Of a stretch of DNA of 64,000 bases, positions 1 to 19,800 are shown piece after piece. The stretch covers positions 23,946,265-24,010,264 of the forward strand of contig JABBOT010000002.1 of NCBI GenBank assembly GCA_016165875.1, written 5' to 3'. Source of the DNA: Acanthopleura granulata. Lineage: Eukaryota; Mollusca; Polyplacophora; Chitonida; Chitonidae. The position numbers and the translations under genes were made by a program. The notes beneath the pieces were generated by a model that saw only the letters and a list, made by a program, of their open reading frames with translations, was not told where the DNA came from and did no database searches. Position 1 is the first letter of the stretch. Each line of letters opens with the position of its first letter.

Positions 1-1305
1 TACTTTGGGCACATGTATGATATATACGGTTTCTTTGAGGCTTTATATAGTCCCACGCACCCATAAACCTGACAGCCAAAATGGTTAGCATTTTGTTGAA
101 TAAATTCGGGTTCATGATGACGGCAAGGTATGTACATTTCAGGTGCACTAAAGCGTTTTACCCATTAGTATTTGGAGGTGAAGGGCGAAGCTTGACAATC
201 GGGAAAGTCGAAACCCTTCATGGCTCACAGAATTAGGCTGTTTGCTGGGTGTGGCAAGTGTACAATTTGCATGTGTTTCGGTCTGTAAAGGGTACTGCCA
301 ACACATGGGACAATACAGAAATCGCAAAAACATTTCATTATGCGCATTAAAACTGTCAGGAGCTACTATACGTTTAAAATGTACTTGAGGACCATAATTA
401 GTTCTATTTCACTGAAAATGATCTGGACATCGGCGATACCCCGCTGAACTATCGGCGTGAGAAGACTGTTACGGAACTACGACTATCAAACTAAGAACAG
501 GCAATCCTGCGGGCTTGGATCAGTTAAGCTCAACTTGCTGGGAAAGATCGGGCAAATGCTTTTTGAATACAGGCTACAAAGTGTGAATTTTGGGGTAACT
601 CAAATATACATCAGCCACCTGCACAGGCGACACCGCGGACATCCGGGCACTTCACCCGTTCGCGGCAGCGACCAGCAAGCGACGCGGTGAAAGATAACAT
701 GGGAAGGGATAGGAAGGTGAACAATAATGGACAATATTCAGAAAACTACTGTTGATAATAACCAGATATTACTGAATGTTTTACTGCCGAACAATCTGCA
801 TAGCATATGTAAATGATGAACGTTAACGAAACCTAGTACTGGACTTATGAGGCCATGAAGCACAGTTCCCTATTAACTTCCATGTTATTTTGACAATGTT
901 TTCACCGCCGTGTTTGCGCGAGCGAAGCTTGTTGGCACGAGTAAAACTGCTTATGCCCGGATGTCCGCGAACTCGAATGCATGGAAATATCAAGGCTTGC
1001 TCCCCAAGCTTACAGATAATCAGGATGAATGCGTCTACTTGCACTGAGATCTTATGCTGCCTTCCACCCGCATCCGGGCATTATTCGTATATTTTAACCA
1101 GTTGTCCCACTCTCAAAAAGTCTTGTGTACATGTAACTAAAAACCGAAGACAGCTTAAGCAGAATGTTTAGAAATAGTGAGAAGTTTGGATAGATTTCCT
1201 TAGGGCCGTCCATAAAGTACTTAGGCCTACGCCCATGGGAGTGGGGTGATTGGTGTTGGTGGAGGAGACAGGTGTATGTGCTTTAGGCACTAGGGGCGTG
1301 CAGGG
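1..1305. other. Intergenic sequence, nothing recognised
   Basis: No ORF here resembles a known protein, and no splice-linked exon set, tRNA or tandem array was recognised. Confidence 0.5.
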
Positions 1306-1350
1306 GAGGTGGAAATATTCTTTAGTACGGCGTGAAACACTAATTAGTAA
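1306..1350 (+). repeat. SINE-like element, 3' tail fragment
   Basis: The segment carries the diagnostic tail of the family (GAAATATTCTTTAGTACGGC, then an ACACTAAT-like end). The sequence 5' of it does not match the rest of the element, so it is a degenerate remnant. Confidence 0.5.
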
Positions 1351-1759
1351 GTGAACAAAAATTATTTCACTTCCTGAATTCCAAGGCATAGTCGTTTGAA
1401 GATAATCATTTGAATTAAATGAAAGCAGGCCTTTTCAACACAACACTGTAAGCTCCCCCAAGAGCACCTCTACAAACGTAATGTCAGCCTCACATTAAAA
1501 GTGGTGTTGACAGATGCCTGCACTTAATTGTGGTTTAAACATGAGATCAGGCATCCTTCACCATGAAGACTTACCTTACGTCATAATCTGCCGTCAAGTC
1601 ATGTCTGCCTTCATCATCGACTTGGCACTTCACAATATAGCACTTGCCCCTCTTTACATCATTTCTGTAAATTTGTGTCATATTTTTAATATCATTATTT
1701 TTATGAATATATGGCCAATCACGTGATTTGTTATAGTGTTGTAGCGTCTATCAACCTCT

Positions 1760-2038
1760 ATTTATTTGATTGATTGATTTATTTATTTGATTGGTGTTTT
1801 ACGACGTACTCAAGAACATTTGACTTATACGACGGCGGCCAGCATTATGGTGGGAGGAAAGCGGGCAGAGCCCGAGGGAAACCCACGATCATCCGAAGGT
1901 TGCTGAAAGACATTCCACGTACGGCCGGAGAGGACGCCAGCATGAGCTGGACTTGAACTCACAGTGACCGCATTGGTGGGAGGCTTCTGGCTCATCGCGC
2001 TGTGCTAGTGCGCTAATCAACCGAGCCACGGAGGCCCC
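1760..2038 (-). repeat. tRNA-derived SINE-like element, near full length
   Basis: On the minus strand it starts GGGGCCTCCGTGGCTCGG, with an A-box-like TGGCTCGGTTGATTAG and a B-box-like GAGTTCAAGTCC, as in a tRNA-derived head. It then has the conserved body (GGTTTCCC, CCTCCCACCATAATGCTGGC) and ends in ATTCTTGAGTACG, CACCAATC and an AAATAAATA tail. Several further copies in the window share this layout. Confidence 0.85.
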
Positions 2039-2140
2039 TATCAGACCACACTCTCGCACTATATACTCTGGTGATCATGGCATTGTCATGGCATATACTG
2101 AAACACAGACCACACACAATATCCCAAACTGTTTCGTAAC

Positions 2141-2330
2141 AGTCAGCGGAGGGGGTTAGCGCATTCGTTCTCTCTGGCTGTACCTGTGAAAGCCTGCCAG
2201 CAACCAGCGGAGGGTTGTGGGTTTTTCCAGGGCTCTGCCCCATTTCCTCCCACCACAATGATGTCCGCCGTCGTATAAGTGAAATATTCTTGAGTACGGC
2301 GTTAAGCACCAATAAGCAAATAAATATAAT
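2141..2330 (+). repeat. SINE-like element, diverged and 5'-truncated
   Basis: The body CTGCCAGCAACC, the CCTCCCACCA block, GTATAAGTGAAATATTCTTG and an AAATAAATA tail are all recognisable. The tRNA-like head survives only as GGTTAGCGCATTCG. It points away from the copy at 1760-2038. Confidence 0.75.
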
Positions 2331-3218
2331 AGTTAGCTATTTAATTATTCTTGTATTAAATCTGGGAAATGATGTACTCCTCTCAGCATGGAAAAGACCA
2401 CACAAATTATTTAGGAAAATTACATTCTTGGGCCTCTGAAATGCCACCATCTTTTGAATAAAGTCTTACAGAAAATTATTTTAATACATAGTTTGAAAAT
2501 TTTAAAAAACAAATGATAACTATTTGTTTTGGAGTATTCCGGTTATCTCTTGGCCTTTGCAGGTGTTCACCTGAATAACAAATTATGTCCGTTTCTCGAG
2601 TGCTCGCTTCAGTCTGAGGGATGGATGAGAGCTGTCAATCAGCTGTCCACACTTGGTGCAGTTTCGCCAAAGTGAAAAGGCAGAAAACCAATACTTTTGA
2701 AATTTTAAGCGATTATGTCGATGACCGAAGAATTGGAACATTTTAATTCTTTGAAAAATTAGGTTATGTTCGAATTATTTATAGGCTGACAGTTTTACGG
2801 GTTGAGGTAGAATTGATCATAAATACTGCTGAGTGAATGAAAGAACAACTGCATGGTGTCCCGATGGGAAAATTCTATCATTAATCTTGAAGAAATATAG
2901 CATTTATTAGTTGTTATAATAATCCAGACAGGTCTTGAAATGGTCTTAACGAGGACAACATGTAACTTTTGCTCCGAAAACCTGTTTTGCGTTAAAAATA
3001 ACAACATAGTCTGTACAGTGACGTTAAATTTACTCCTCTTTGTTGATTTGATTTACTGATTTTTTTTCAGAAATTGTGTAATTTTGGGAGGAAAGGGCTG
3101 AAGTCAAATTGCAAGCATTTGTAATCACCCAGTGACAAGGAAGGAAAATACATTTTTAAAAACAGTTTGCAATCCTATACATGCACTCTCCTGTCTTCAA
3201 AACCACACCGAGGACTCC

Positions 3219-3395
3219 GTCTGCCAGCAACCTGCGGATGGTCGTGGGTTTCCCCCGGGCTGTGCCCAGTTTCCTCCCACCATAATGCTGGCCGCCGTCG
3301 TATAAGTGAAATATTCTTGAGTACGTCGTAAAACACCAATCAGGTAAATAAATAAATAAAGAAAGAAAGAAAGAAATTAAGAAATAAATAAATAA
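3219..3395 (+). repeat. SINE-like element, 3' half, with AAATAAATA/GAAA tail
   Basis: It begins at CTGCCAGCAACCTGCGGATG, runs through the conserved CCTCCCACCATAATGCTGGC block and ends in CACCAATC, AAATAAATA and a GAAA microsatellite. The tRNA-derived head is missing. Confidence 0.8.
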
Positions 3396-4103
3396 TCCAG
3401 GCACTTCTCTTAACTCACCGGGCTTCCGCTATCACGCAATTCAAAGCGTTACCTCCCCCCCTCCCCCAAGTGAGGGCTTGCCCTCCTTTTCTGTGGATGT
3501 GTAGAGTTACATGTACGTAGCTTTGAATTTGGCCAAGGGAAATTTGATTAAACTGCATTAGTGAGGTTTTACCACACAAATGCGCTAGTTTTTTGCCCTG
3601 TAGCTCATACCTGTGTTTGTGATGTGCTGCAGAATTTATCGCTACGCTCCAAAGTAAACTGTTGTTATGTCCGAAATATGGCCGAGGCAGCTCTGCTGGG
3701 GAACTGGACATGCCGGATAGGTAGTTGCAGTAATGTACCGCTCGTTTCATCTATGCGTATATTACACACCAGCGTGAAGACAAATTATCAAGGAACACAG
3801 CCATATCAATGTTATGTGAAAAGGATATGTAGTTTTGGAGATCTAGTCGATAGAGGGGAGGGAGGACCCCCCAGGGACCATGTGGTCGCTAGCCGGCCCG
3901 CCACGTCTAGGGGCCTTTTCGGTCTGAAGATCATTTTATGTAGTTTAAAGGTACATTTTGGGTGAAACTGATCGCAAGAATGACATTGTTAGGACGGATT
4001 TCTGCTCAGATATGTTTTGGGGATATGTGTATTCAGTGTATTTTTTTCTCAACATTCCCAGGCAAAACTGTAGACTGCACCCTGTAGTTCCAAGTACCGC
4101 AAC
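3396..4103. other. Intergenic sequence without recognised gene
   Basis: Open frames exist on both strands (3415-3750 minus, 3561-3965 plus), but they overlap each other and neither resembles a known family. The sequence is otherwise unremarkable apart from C-rich runs near 3450. Confidence 0.4.
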
Positions 4104-4200
4104 GAATGAATGAATGAATGATTATGGCTTAACGCCACATCGGCAATATCTCAGCCATATCGTGGCGAGAGGTCACGTAAGTTACATAATACCAGCCTCG
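4104..4200 (+). repeat. Second dispersed repeat family (copy)
   Basis: A GAATG microsatellite leads into ATTATGGCTTAACGCCACAT and CAATATCTCAGCCATATCGT. This resembles a short interspersed repeat that is common in mollusc genomes; the family attribution is from general knowledge, not a search. A weaker relative occurs at 22650-22700. Confidence 0.55.
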
Positions 4201-4395
4201 GATACCGATGTCATGAACCATCTCGCTACCTCGACCTTTGTGAAAAGGTGACGATGAGAGGCAGCGAGATACCGGTAGCCAAGGGAGGCGAGGCAACAAA
4301 GCAAGGGGAGGCAGTGAGGTAGCGAGGTGGGTCATCTCGCCGACTCGCTTTGCTGTCTCGTTACCTCGCTTCGCTACCTGCCTCGCAGCAAGATG
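4201..4395. repeat. Low-complexity, self-complementary GCGAGGTAGC-like block
   Basis: Variants of GAGGCAGCGAG and GGTAGCGAGG fill 4255-4330 and are followed by the complementary CTCGTTACCTCG and CTTCGCTACCTGCC at 4350-4385, so the strand can fold back on itself. It has no coding character. Confidence 0.55.
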
Positions 4396-5569
4396 TATGT
4401 ATCATATGTTCCCAAACCTTCTACAGACGAGGGTACAAGGCCACCTATATCTCGTAGCTCTCCTATTTCAAACAGCCGATGACGTCTTTTCGTGATTAAA
4501 ATTCGAACAAAAAGCTGGGTTCAATTAATTATTAGTCCTTTTGGTTTTTGATTTTCATAGATCCCCTTTCAGGTGATTTCTGGTGATTAAAATTATAATA
4601 GCTGGGACAAACTGCATATCTCATAACAGGCGGGTTGTTCGCACCCCCCAACCCTGCCTTGTGTCACTCACATTCAAACCATGAACAACCGATTATTACA
4701 TGGCATTACATATTACTACGTTTTATTTCTGATGTAACGATGTGCTGTCTTGACTTTCAATATACTATGCATCCTTGCCTTGTTAAAGGCTGCTTTTGAG
4801 CTGTCTATACTGCACGCTGCTGATCTTTAACGTTGTGAGATTAAAGCCAGCATGTCTGAATTCACTTCTGAAAGCACGAACAGACAATTCTTGTAGTTTC
4901 ATGTGTATTTTGGAAATTAGAGCATACAAATACAAGAAGCAGACCATCTAGATATGAACACGTACATCAATTCCCATTCCAATACGAATATATACATAGA
5001 ACTCACGCCTGTGAGTGCAAAAATATAATCTGCCAAACACTGACATGAATACTTTCTGGTAAATCTTGCAGTGAAAAACTGCGATAGACAGGTTAGTTTC
5101 TTGTAAACCACAAACTTTTGCACATTTCCGGTACCAGTATGAAGGTCTACGGAATCTCTGTGGACATGCTATAAATTCCGGGATGATGTCTACATTTCAA
5201 CGACTTGAAGGACGGGACAAGCGTCCATGGTGTAACTGTTTTTCCAAATCAGCCCATCTCTGCATGCGCCATTACAAATTAATGATTCGCTCCGTATGTC
5301 CAGAACGGCCGTAGTCTTACCTTGGAAACGCACAGGATTGTCGTTTCCAATGCCATAGTCAATCCTTTTAACTCACATCTCCCAACAACGTGCGGAATAA
5401 AATCCTTCACAGATCGATTCATATATATATGTATACATATATCTGACTGGACTTGAAAATGCCTTTTTTCGGTACTAAAACAGCACAATAATTAACAAAC
5501 AGTTAAGCCCGCTCTCTACCATTTAGCTGCCTTACAAATTATCATATATTCATCGATTCCTTAGCATTA
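4396..5569. other. Intergenic sequence downstream of ANKRD54
   Basis: AT-rich sequence with no recognised exon. The short frames (4917-5123, 5279-5488, minus strand) show no family features. Confidence 0.4.
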
Positions 5570-5575
5570 TTTATT
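5570..5575 (-). promoter_or_regulatory. Candidate polyadenylation signal of ANKRD54
   Basis: The minus strand reads AATAAA about 100 nt downstream of the ANKRD54 stop codon, the expected position for a short 3' UTR. The hexamer is common in AT-rich DNA, so this is plausible but unproven. Confidence 0.45.
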
Positions 5576-5676
5576 GTCATTTCACCAAGCTGTCGACTGA
5601 CCTTATCTCGCTGGGATGAACTCGTTGCGGGCGTCTCTATTGCGCTAAACTGCTGACAGAGAGCTTCTTTCTGGCG

Positions 5677-13092
<7,416 letters not shown>

Positions 13093-13672
13093 AGTTCCTT
13101 GTTAACCTTTTGCATTAACCCTTGCCACGATCGCTCTAAACCATTTCAACATCTAAATACCGAAACGGGTGCCCCGTCACCCAAAGATCAAGGCGAGAAC
13201 AGCCTCTCCCATTTTGTTGACAAGGTTAGGGGTCGTTTTCTCTACACGCATAGAATAATCGATTTTGTCCTAATGAGATCCATGTAAACTGATGTACACT
13301 CTTTATTTCTAACGGTCATATTTTAGCAATATTGAGCTTGGTAAATACTAAAAGAGAATATTAGAATATTTCGTAAATATCTGCTTTTTATCACTGATAT
13401 TTTAAGAAGGACCCTAAATGGGAAAACAAATATCACACCGCACACACCATTACAAAAAATGAAAAAGAATTCTGAAATATATTTATTCCAGTATTTTATG
13501 ATGTCTCATAACATTTCCTCATATGTGACTAAGGTTATAAAGACACAAATATGGTTAATGTTCACGTACATCGCCTCTTCAGCACGTCTTTTGTTGTTGT
13601 GGATGTAGGGGAATACATGTAAACAAATCCGGAACACGTGGAAAGTGTCTACTCCGTTCAAAATCCAGAGAC
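13093..13672. promoter_or_regulatory. Shared head-to-head promoter region of ANKRD54 and ALG1
   Basis: The two start codons lie 580 bp apart and face away from each other, so this segment holds both 5' UTRs and both promoters. Next to ALG1 there is a CCGGAA core (ETS type, 13629-13634) followed directly by the E-box CACGTG (13635-13640). No convincing TATA box sits at a fixed distance from either gene, as expected for housekeeping genes. The middle part (about 13300-13500) is AT-rich. Transcription start sites cannot be placed from the sequence. Confidence 0.6.
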
Positions 13673-13874
13673 ATGTCAGAACTGCTGCCCTGGTTTCTCT
13701 TCCTGCCGCCGGTGACATTCGTTATCCTTTATGTTGTAATAAATCACATGATAAAGGGCGAGAGAAGTGTTTGTGTCGTGGTGTTGGGAGATTTTGGTCG
13801 GAGCCCACGTATGCAGTACCACTGCTTGTCACTGGCGACAGAGAATTACAATGTTGATGTTGTTTGTTATGGAG
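13673..13874 (+). CDS. ALG1: ALG1 exon 1 (start codon, membrane anchor)
   Basis: Encodes residues 1-67 and one base of codon 68. [16 protein letters not shown] opens a hydrophobic anchor (4-23), followed by [18 protein letters not shown], the signature block of the family. The donor is GGAG|GTAAAT. This ATG is preferred because it sits directly before the anchor, at the length expected for ALG1. Confidence 0.95.
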
Positions 13875-16800
13875 GTAAATGCCGACGCATGAAGTACAAG
13901 TTCAACAGCAATGACCTCGTTTACGTCCTTAAAACAGGCAAACTGTTTTCACACCAGAAGACTTGATGTCAGAAGTAATTTCAGCGAGTCTTTGTAGCAT
14001 CAGTGCCTTTAATGTCGTAATTAGAAAAGCAGCATACTACAGTATTCTAATATGTTTTTACCAGCACATAATGAACTGGGTACTGGTAATGGAAAATTTA
14101 CAACTTACAAAAATGACCCATTCATTTGTCTGATTGGTACATCAGACAAACAAGTGCGTAAGTAAGGAAACAAGTTGTGTCATTTATAATGCAGTGGACA
14201 GAGGTCAAAGTTTGGTGTGTTAAAAAAAAAAATCTATCAAGCCTTTTGCGGAGTTATTAAGAAATTAATTTTAACATCCAGTGCTTATGCTTAGGGCTAC
14301 AGAAAACAATTGCTGCACTTACAAACCTAGGTTTTCCTTAATACGTGTTTCAAGATATTTGAAATGTTTCATTTTCCCAGGATCCAAGCCTCACAGAGAC
14401 ATACAGGAAAATGAGAAAATAGAGCAACACATCATGAGGGAACCACCAGCTCTATTTAAATGTAAGTTTCTAAATCTTTGTCACAATTGCTCCTATAAAT
14501 TCTTTCAGGATTTAGTATTTGTGTTGTGAACAGATGTAAAAAGAGCTTTTCACATAAGGTGTGAAATATTTTAGCCTTCAATGTGACATTAAAAGAATCT
14601 TTGTTAATAGGATTTCACAATTTGCTTGGGGACCTCCGTGGCGGAGGGGTCTAGCTCGCCAGAGCACCGTTATGACTCTGTGCCTCTCACCAATGTGGTC
14701 GCTGTGAGTTCAAGTCCAGCTCATGCCAGCTTCCTCTCCAGCTGTACGTGGGAAGGTCCGCCAGCAACATGCGGATGGTCGTGGGTTTCCCGTGGGTTCC
14801 ACCTGGTTTCCTCCCACCTTAATGCTGGCCACCATTGTATAACTGAAATATTCTTGAGGATGGCATAAAACACCAATCAAATAAATAAATCATAATTTAC
14901 AGGTACATGGACTTCAAAATTGTCTTTTGTCATTTACAGACATGCCTCGACTGCTGAATTATGTTTTGAAAGTGATTTGGCAGTCAGTGTCAATGACAAT
15001 CTCTCTCTTGTTGCTGCCCAAGTTTTCACATGTCATAGTTCAGGTAGGTTGTCATTTCTTGTAACTTTATTGCCAGTGACGTCTTAAGACTACAAAGAAA
15101 GTTGTTCCCAGCCATGGTATTTGGCAATCAACCTCACTCATTAGATTGAAGCAGGACAGTTTCTGGTCGTGGTATCATCATAAGGTTAATTTGCCAACTG
15201 ATTCATTGGGTCATGTGGTCTGAGGTTACAGAACATATCATGTATAGTGTTTTTGGAATGAACACTATCAATTCTGATTTATTGTCAAGTTTCATAAAGC
15301 AAGGTGATAATTTAGAGCGTTGAAAAAAAAAGAAAGAGAAAAAGAAAGAATAAGAGAGAAGATATTCCCTAATATGACAAGAAAAGTTAAGTATGTATTT
15401 TTTTCTTTCATAGCAAGGATATGTTCTATTTAGTCTTAATATTTAATGTTTCAGAATCCCCCAACCATCCCTACTTTGACTGTAGTCTGGTTGGTGTGTT
15501 TAGTACGTGGATCAGTGCTTGTAACTGACTGGCACAATTATGGCTTTACGATTTTGGGCTTGGCCATAGGTGATAAGCACCCGCTTGTACGATTTTCAAA
15601 GTGGTATGTGTTTATCGAAGTCTATTTATGGTGCTTTCAATATGCTTAGTCTTTACAGTTTATATGTTATTAACTGAAATTTTTTATGTGTAAAACAAAT
15701 GAAAACTGCTGAAGAATCTTGCTGTAAGCACGTTACCATTAAGTACATTTATGCATTCGTTATTCTTTAAAACATACACAAAATGCAAAACATTTTATAT
15801 GAATGCCAGTTTTTTTCATGTAAGTGTTAAGGTTTTAATCGGTGGGCATTTTTATCAGTTAAGCTAATCATATTAAGGTGTCTTTAAGTTGACCTTTTAT
15901 GGTGCCATGGGACAAGCAAATGAGGCGGTTATCACTGTATTGAACTTTGGAAGATACGCATATGTACATTGTGCCCAGCTAATATACTAGGAGAACGAAT
16001 CCTTCATAAGTGACAACAAAAATGTGGTACACTTTATTTCACCAACCTGGGTCTACTGATATACATTGTTATACATGAAGGATGTTCTTGCAGTTGTGGT
16101 CCTTAGTATTGAAGGGTTAGTACAGTATTTTTGATCTTGTGTTTAGCGATCTTTGTGTCTCTGTTTTCAGGTATGAAGGTTGGTTTGGACGTCGCTCAAC
16201 ATTGAACATATGTGTAACCCAGGCGATGAAGGAAGATCTGAAAACTGCTTGGAACATAGAGTGTGTACATGTGTATTACCTTTATTTAACATTATATCTC
16301 TATATCTGGTTTAAAAAACAAGAAACATAATTTTGAAAGAAGTACCTGAATTCTGTAACATTTAAAGCGCATGTGTGCTAGCCACCTGTTGTATGCTTAT
16401 TATGTTTTTACATTCTTACTGAATTTTCAGAGCTGATGTTTTGTATGATCGTCCTCCCGATATATTCAAGGAAACAGACTTGGAAACAAAACATGAGCTA
16501 TTTAAAAGACTTTCTGATGAATACGAAGTATTTAAACCAAGGTATGTTCCAAATCAGTATTACAGTACTACCTCTGCCAATATTTGAAAAAAATATATAT
16601 GATAGATGTTAACCATTTGTTAACATTTGGTTAAATAAGTGATGCAGGTGATAATAAGTGATAAGCAATAAATTCTGTTAACCAAATTGTAACCAGTGAA
16701 CTAAAATGTTATCATTTTCACCATAAATTATGATTCTAAATCCTGTTCAAGTAATAGAAATTTGAAGCTATTTTGTTGTTATGCCAATTAATTTGGACGC

Positions 16801-19800
16801 TCAAGGCCGTCAACAGCAAAATGGAAACTGCAGTCAAAAATGAATGTGATTTCTGATGCAGATTGTCAGTTTGTGTCAAATTTGATGACAATACAGATTT
16901 AGTTGGTCAGAGTGTAGGCTAAATGTCCTAAATGTGTGCTCACATTCCAGCAAGGAATCAGAGGAGGAGATGACAGCCTTTACTGTGAGGAGAATGTCTG
17001 GGACAGTGGAGAGCGTGGACCAGCGGTCAGCTCTGGTCATCAGCAGTACCAGCTGGACAGGTCAGTCAGAATTATGTGTGGATACATCACAATGTCCCCA
17101 GGCACACCTGTATTTATCTCCATCTCGTGAGCTTTTTGGTCAGAGATGAAAAGCTTGGCTTGCTTTTCTCCCTTCTGTTTCTCTTGTTGAATCTGTAAAT
17201 GAAGATAATATAACCGCTACCTTCGCATCTAAAATGAGTAGCAGCCAAAAACAAAGAAATTAATTACCTAATTGATACATGTATACATCTGCTTGATGAA
17301 GAAAGAATGCAAAAATAAATTGAGATATTTTTCCTGGACAGAAGTCTTGTCCTTAGGTGTGTGTTTTGAAGCAGTGTGAGTGACAAAGTCTTCTTAAATT
17401 AAACCCTCTTCTCACTTTGTAGATACAAAGCTGTATGGTGCAATTTTTGACCTGAAAGCATGTTAGGGACTCGGCCCATGACCCGTCAGTCTTGTATCAA
17501 AGTTATCTCCCTTCGACTATGAAATATTTGTGTAAAGCCACACCAATGTTATGTGCAGGCTCTAGCTATGCACACCCATTGTGTGGTAGGAACTCGCTTC
17601 AGTGGTTTATATAAGTTTAGTGGCAGTGTCCCTTCAGTAGTTTCCTGCTTAAGATTGTACCATTGTTGTGTTGTCTGTGACTTCAACATTATTTCCATAG
17701 TTTTGTTTTTTGTTCTTATGGTTATTGCTGTTGGCATGAAATGTGATGTTCACAAAAAAGTCACCTCCTTTAGGTTTACAAACCCTGGCCACAACTTAAA
17801 ATAAGTGAATGGAAATAGATAAGGATGACTTAATCAAGTGATATTGATTTTTAGGAACTTGACATCATGATTTGTTGTGTTATGTGTCCTAGAAAACTTC
17901 TGAAGTGTTTGTGATGAGGTTGGAAAGTGAACCAGTTCAAACCGTGTAATTTTATTGAACTTGAAGACTTGTATGAACCAGAGTATGTTTCGTTTTGTTT
18001 GGTGAACTAACGGTTGTGAAGTTACAATTGAGGTGTTATTTGCTGCAGCTGTAGTGTCTGAGTAGGGTATGCCAGTGTTCGTCTCTGAAGCATGGGTTGA
18101 TCACATTTCCCAGAGCTATTGCAGTCAGCTGCAGGCCCGTTATGGCTAAATCACCAGGTTTTTACTGTTGGCAGTTTTGGAGCATGTAATTTCACAAACT
18201 ATGCACAGAATGCATGGTATATCTGAACTTATACCAGGGTGGCAGGAGATAAAATAAGAGATTGAGTGCAGAAGGGGGGGAATAAAATATGTGAGTACAT
18301 AGAATCAGAATCTCAGTAAGAATCAGGTTCCATGTCAGTTTTGAGAGGAAACTGGCTGATGTAGCACTGTGTGATGTAAAGGATATGTGAAAATTGCCAG
18401 ATGAAATAATCTGTCAAGTAAATGTGTAAAACTGATCGATCTGATCTCCTTGTACAGTTTTCCAAGACAAATGGATGTTTGATTTTGGAGGTTTCACACC
18501 TGTAAAAACTGGTCCAAAGGGTCTTAGAAAACCACGACCAGATCAGTATGCTTTTATTTTTTTTTTTTTTAGTTTGTGATAGCGGACATATATGTACATT
18601 TTAGCTCATTGGTATGAAATTGTGCGACTCCAACCCTGAAGGCACAATTCCCGCATTGAACAGGGAATTTGTATATTTTCCCTCTTACAATGACAGTGGG
18701 ACCTTGTTGGCTATCATGGTTCATGACTGCTTGTCTTTCGTTAGTATGGCCTTCTTGTATGAAAGTTCATCACTAACTTTCCAATGATCTGTTGTTCACC
18801 AGACCTCAGTTTTTGTCTGTGAGCATTGCAGAAGACACAGATTCACTTTCCGCATACTCTGCCCTGAAATACAAATGTCTTCCTCGACAAATAAAACTGA
18901 CCACCGGTGGCAATGAAGTAAACAACAAAAATTCCAAAAATAAACGTTTGATTGCTGTTTTATGATGCATTGAAGAATCTTTCACCTAAATGATGGATGA
19001 GTGGGAAGGTTTGCCAACAGGTAGCCTTTGGTTGCTGGTTTCCCCTGCCTGGCCTCCGTGCTATAAGTGAAATATTCTTGAGTATGGGATAAACACCAAT
19101 CAAATAACTATACAGTAGAGGTAAGATTTATATGTGGAGGAGGGAACAGAACCTTGAGAAAACCAGGTCATCATGTACCTTACACATCCTTCAGAGGACA
19201 AGGGGGAACTCACCTCCGTGTACATGTGCATGTATCTCCAGGTCACTGCAAGTCACCTCCTGGTCATATACTAGTCACCTGGTCGTGTACTAGTCATCTC
19301 CGGGTCGTGTGATAGTCATCTCCTGGTCATGTGATGGTCACCTCCTGGTCATGTGCTAGTCATCTCCTGGTTGTGTGATAGTCATCTCCTGCTCATGTGA
19401 TGGTCACCTCTTGGTCATGTGCTAGTCATCTCCTGGTCGTGTGGTAGTCATCTCCTGGTCAGGTGATGGTCACCATACCTGGTCATGTGCTAGTCACCCC
19501 CTGTGATAGTCACCTCCTGGTCAGGTGCTAGTCACCTCCTGGTCATGTGCTAGTCATCTCCTGCTCATGTGCTAGTCATCTGCTGGTCATGTGCTAGTCA
19601 CCTCCTGGTCATGTGCTAGTCATCTCCTGCTCATGTGCTAGTCACCTCCTGATCATGTGCTGGTCATCTGCTGGTCATGTGCTAGTCACCTCCTGATCAT
19701 GTGCTAGTCGTCTGGTCGACAACTAGTCGTCTATTGGTCATGTGCTTGTCACCTCCTGATCATGTGTTAGTCACCTCCTGGTCAATGAATAGTCACCTCC

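Noticed and set aside
1760..2038. A tRNA gene in the head of the SINE
   Set aside because: A-box-like and B-box-like sequences are present, but the head cannot form a proper acceptor stem and is joined to the SINE body.
13645..13857. Overlapping frame beginning upstream of the ALG1 start
   Set aside because: It is out of frame with ALG1 and has no similarity to any family.
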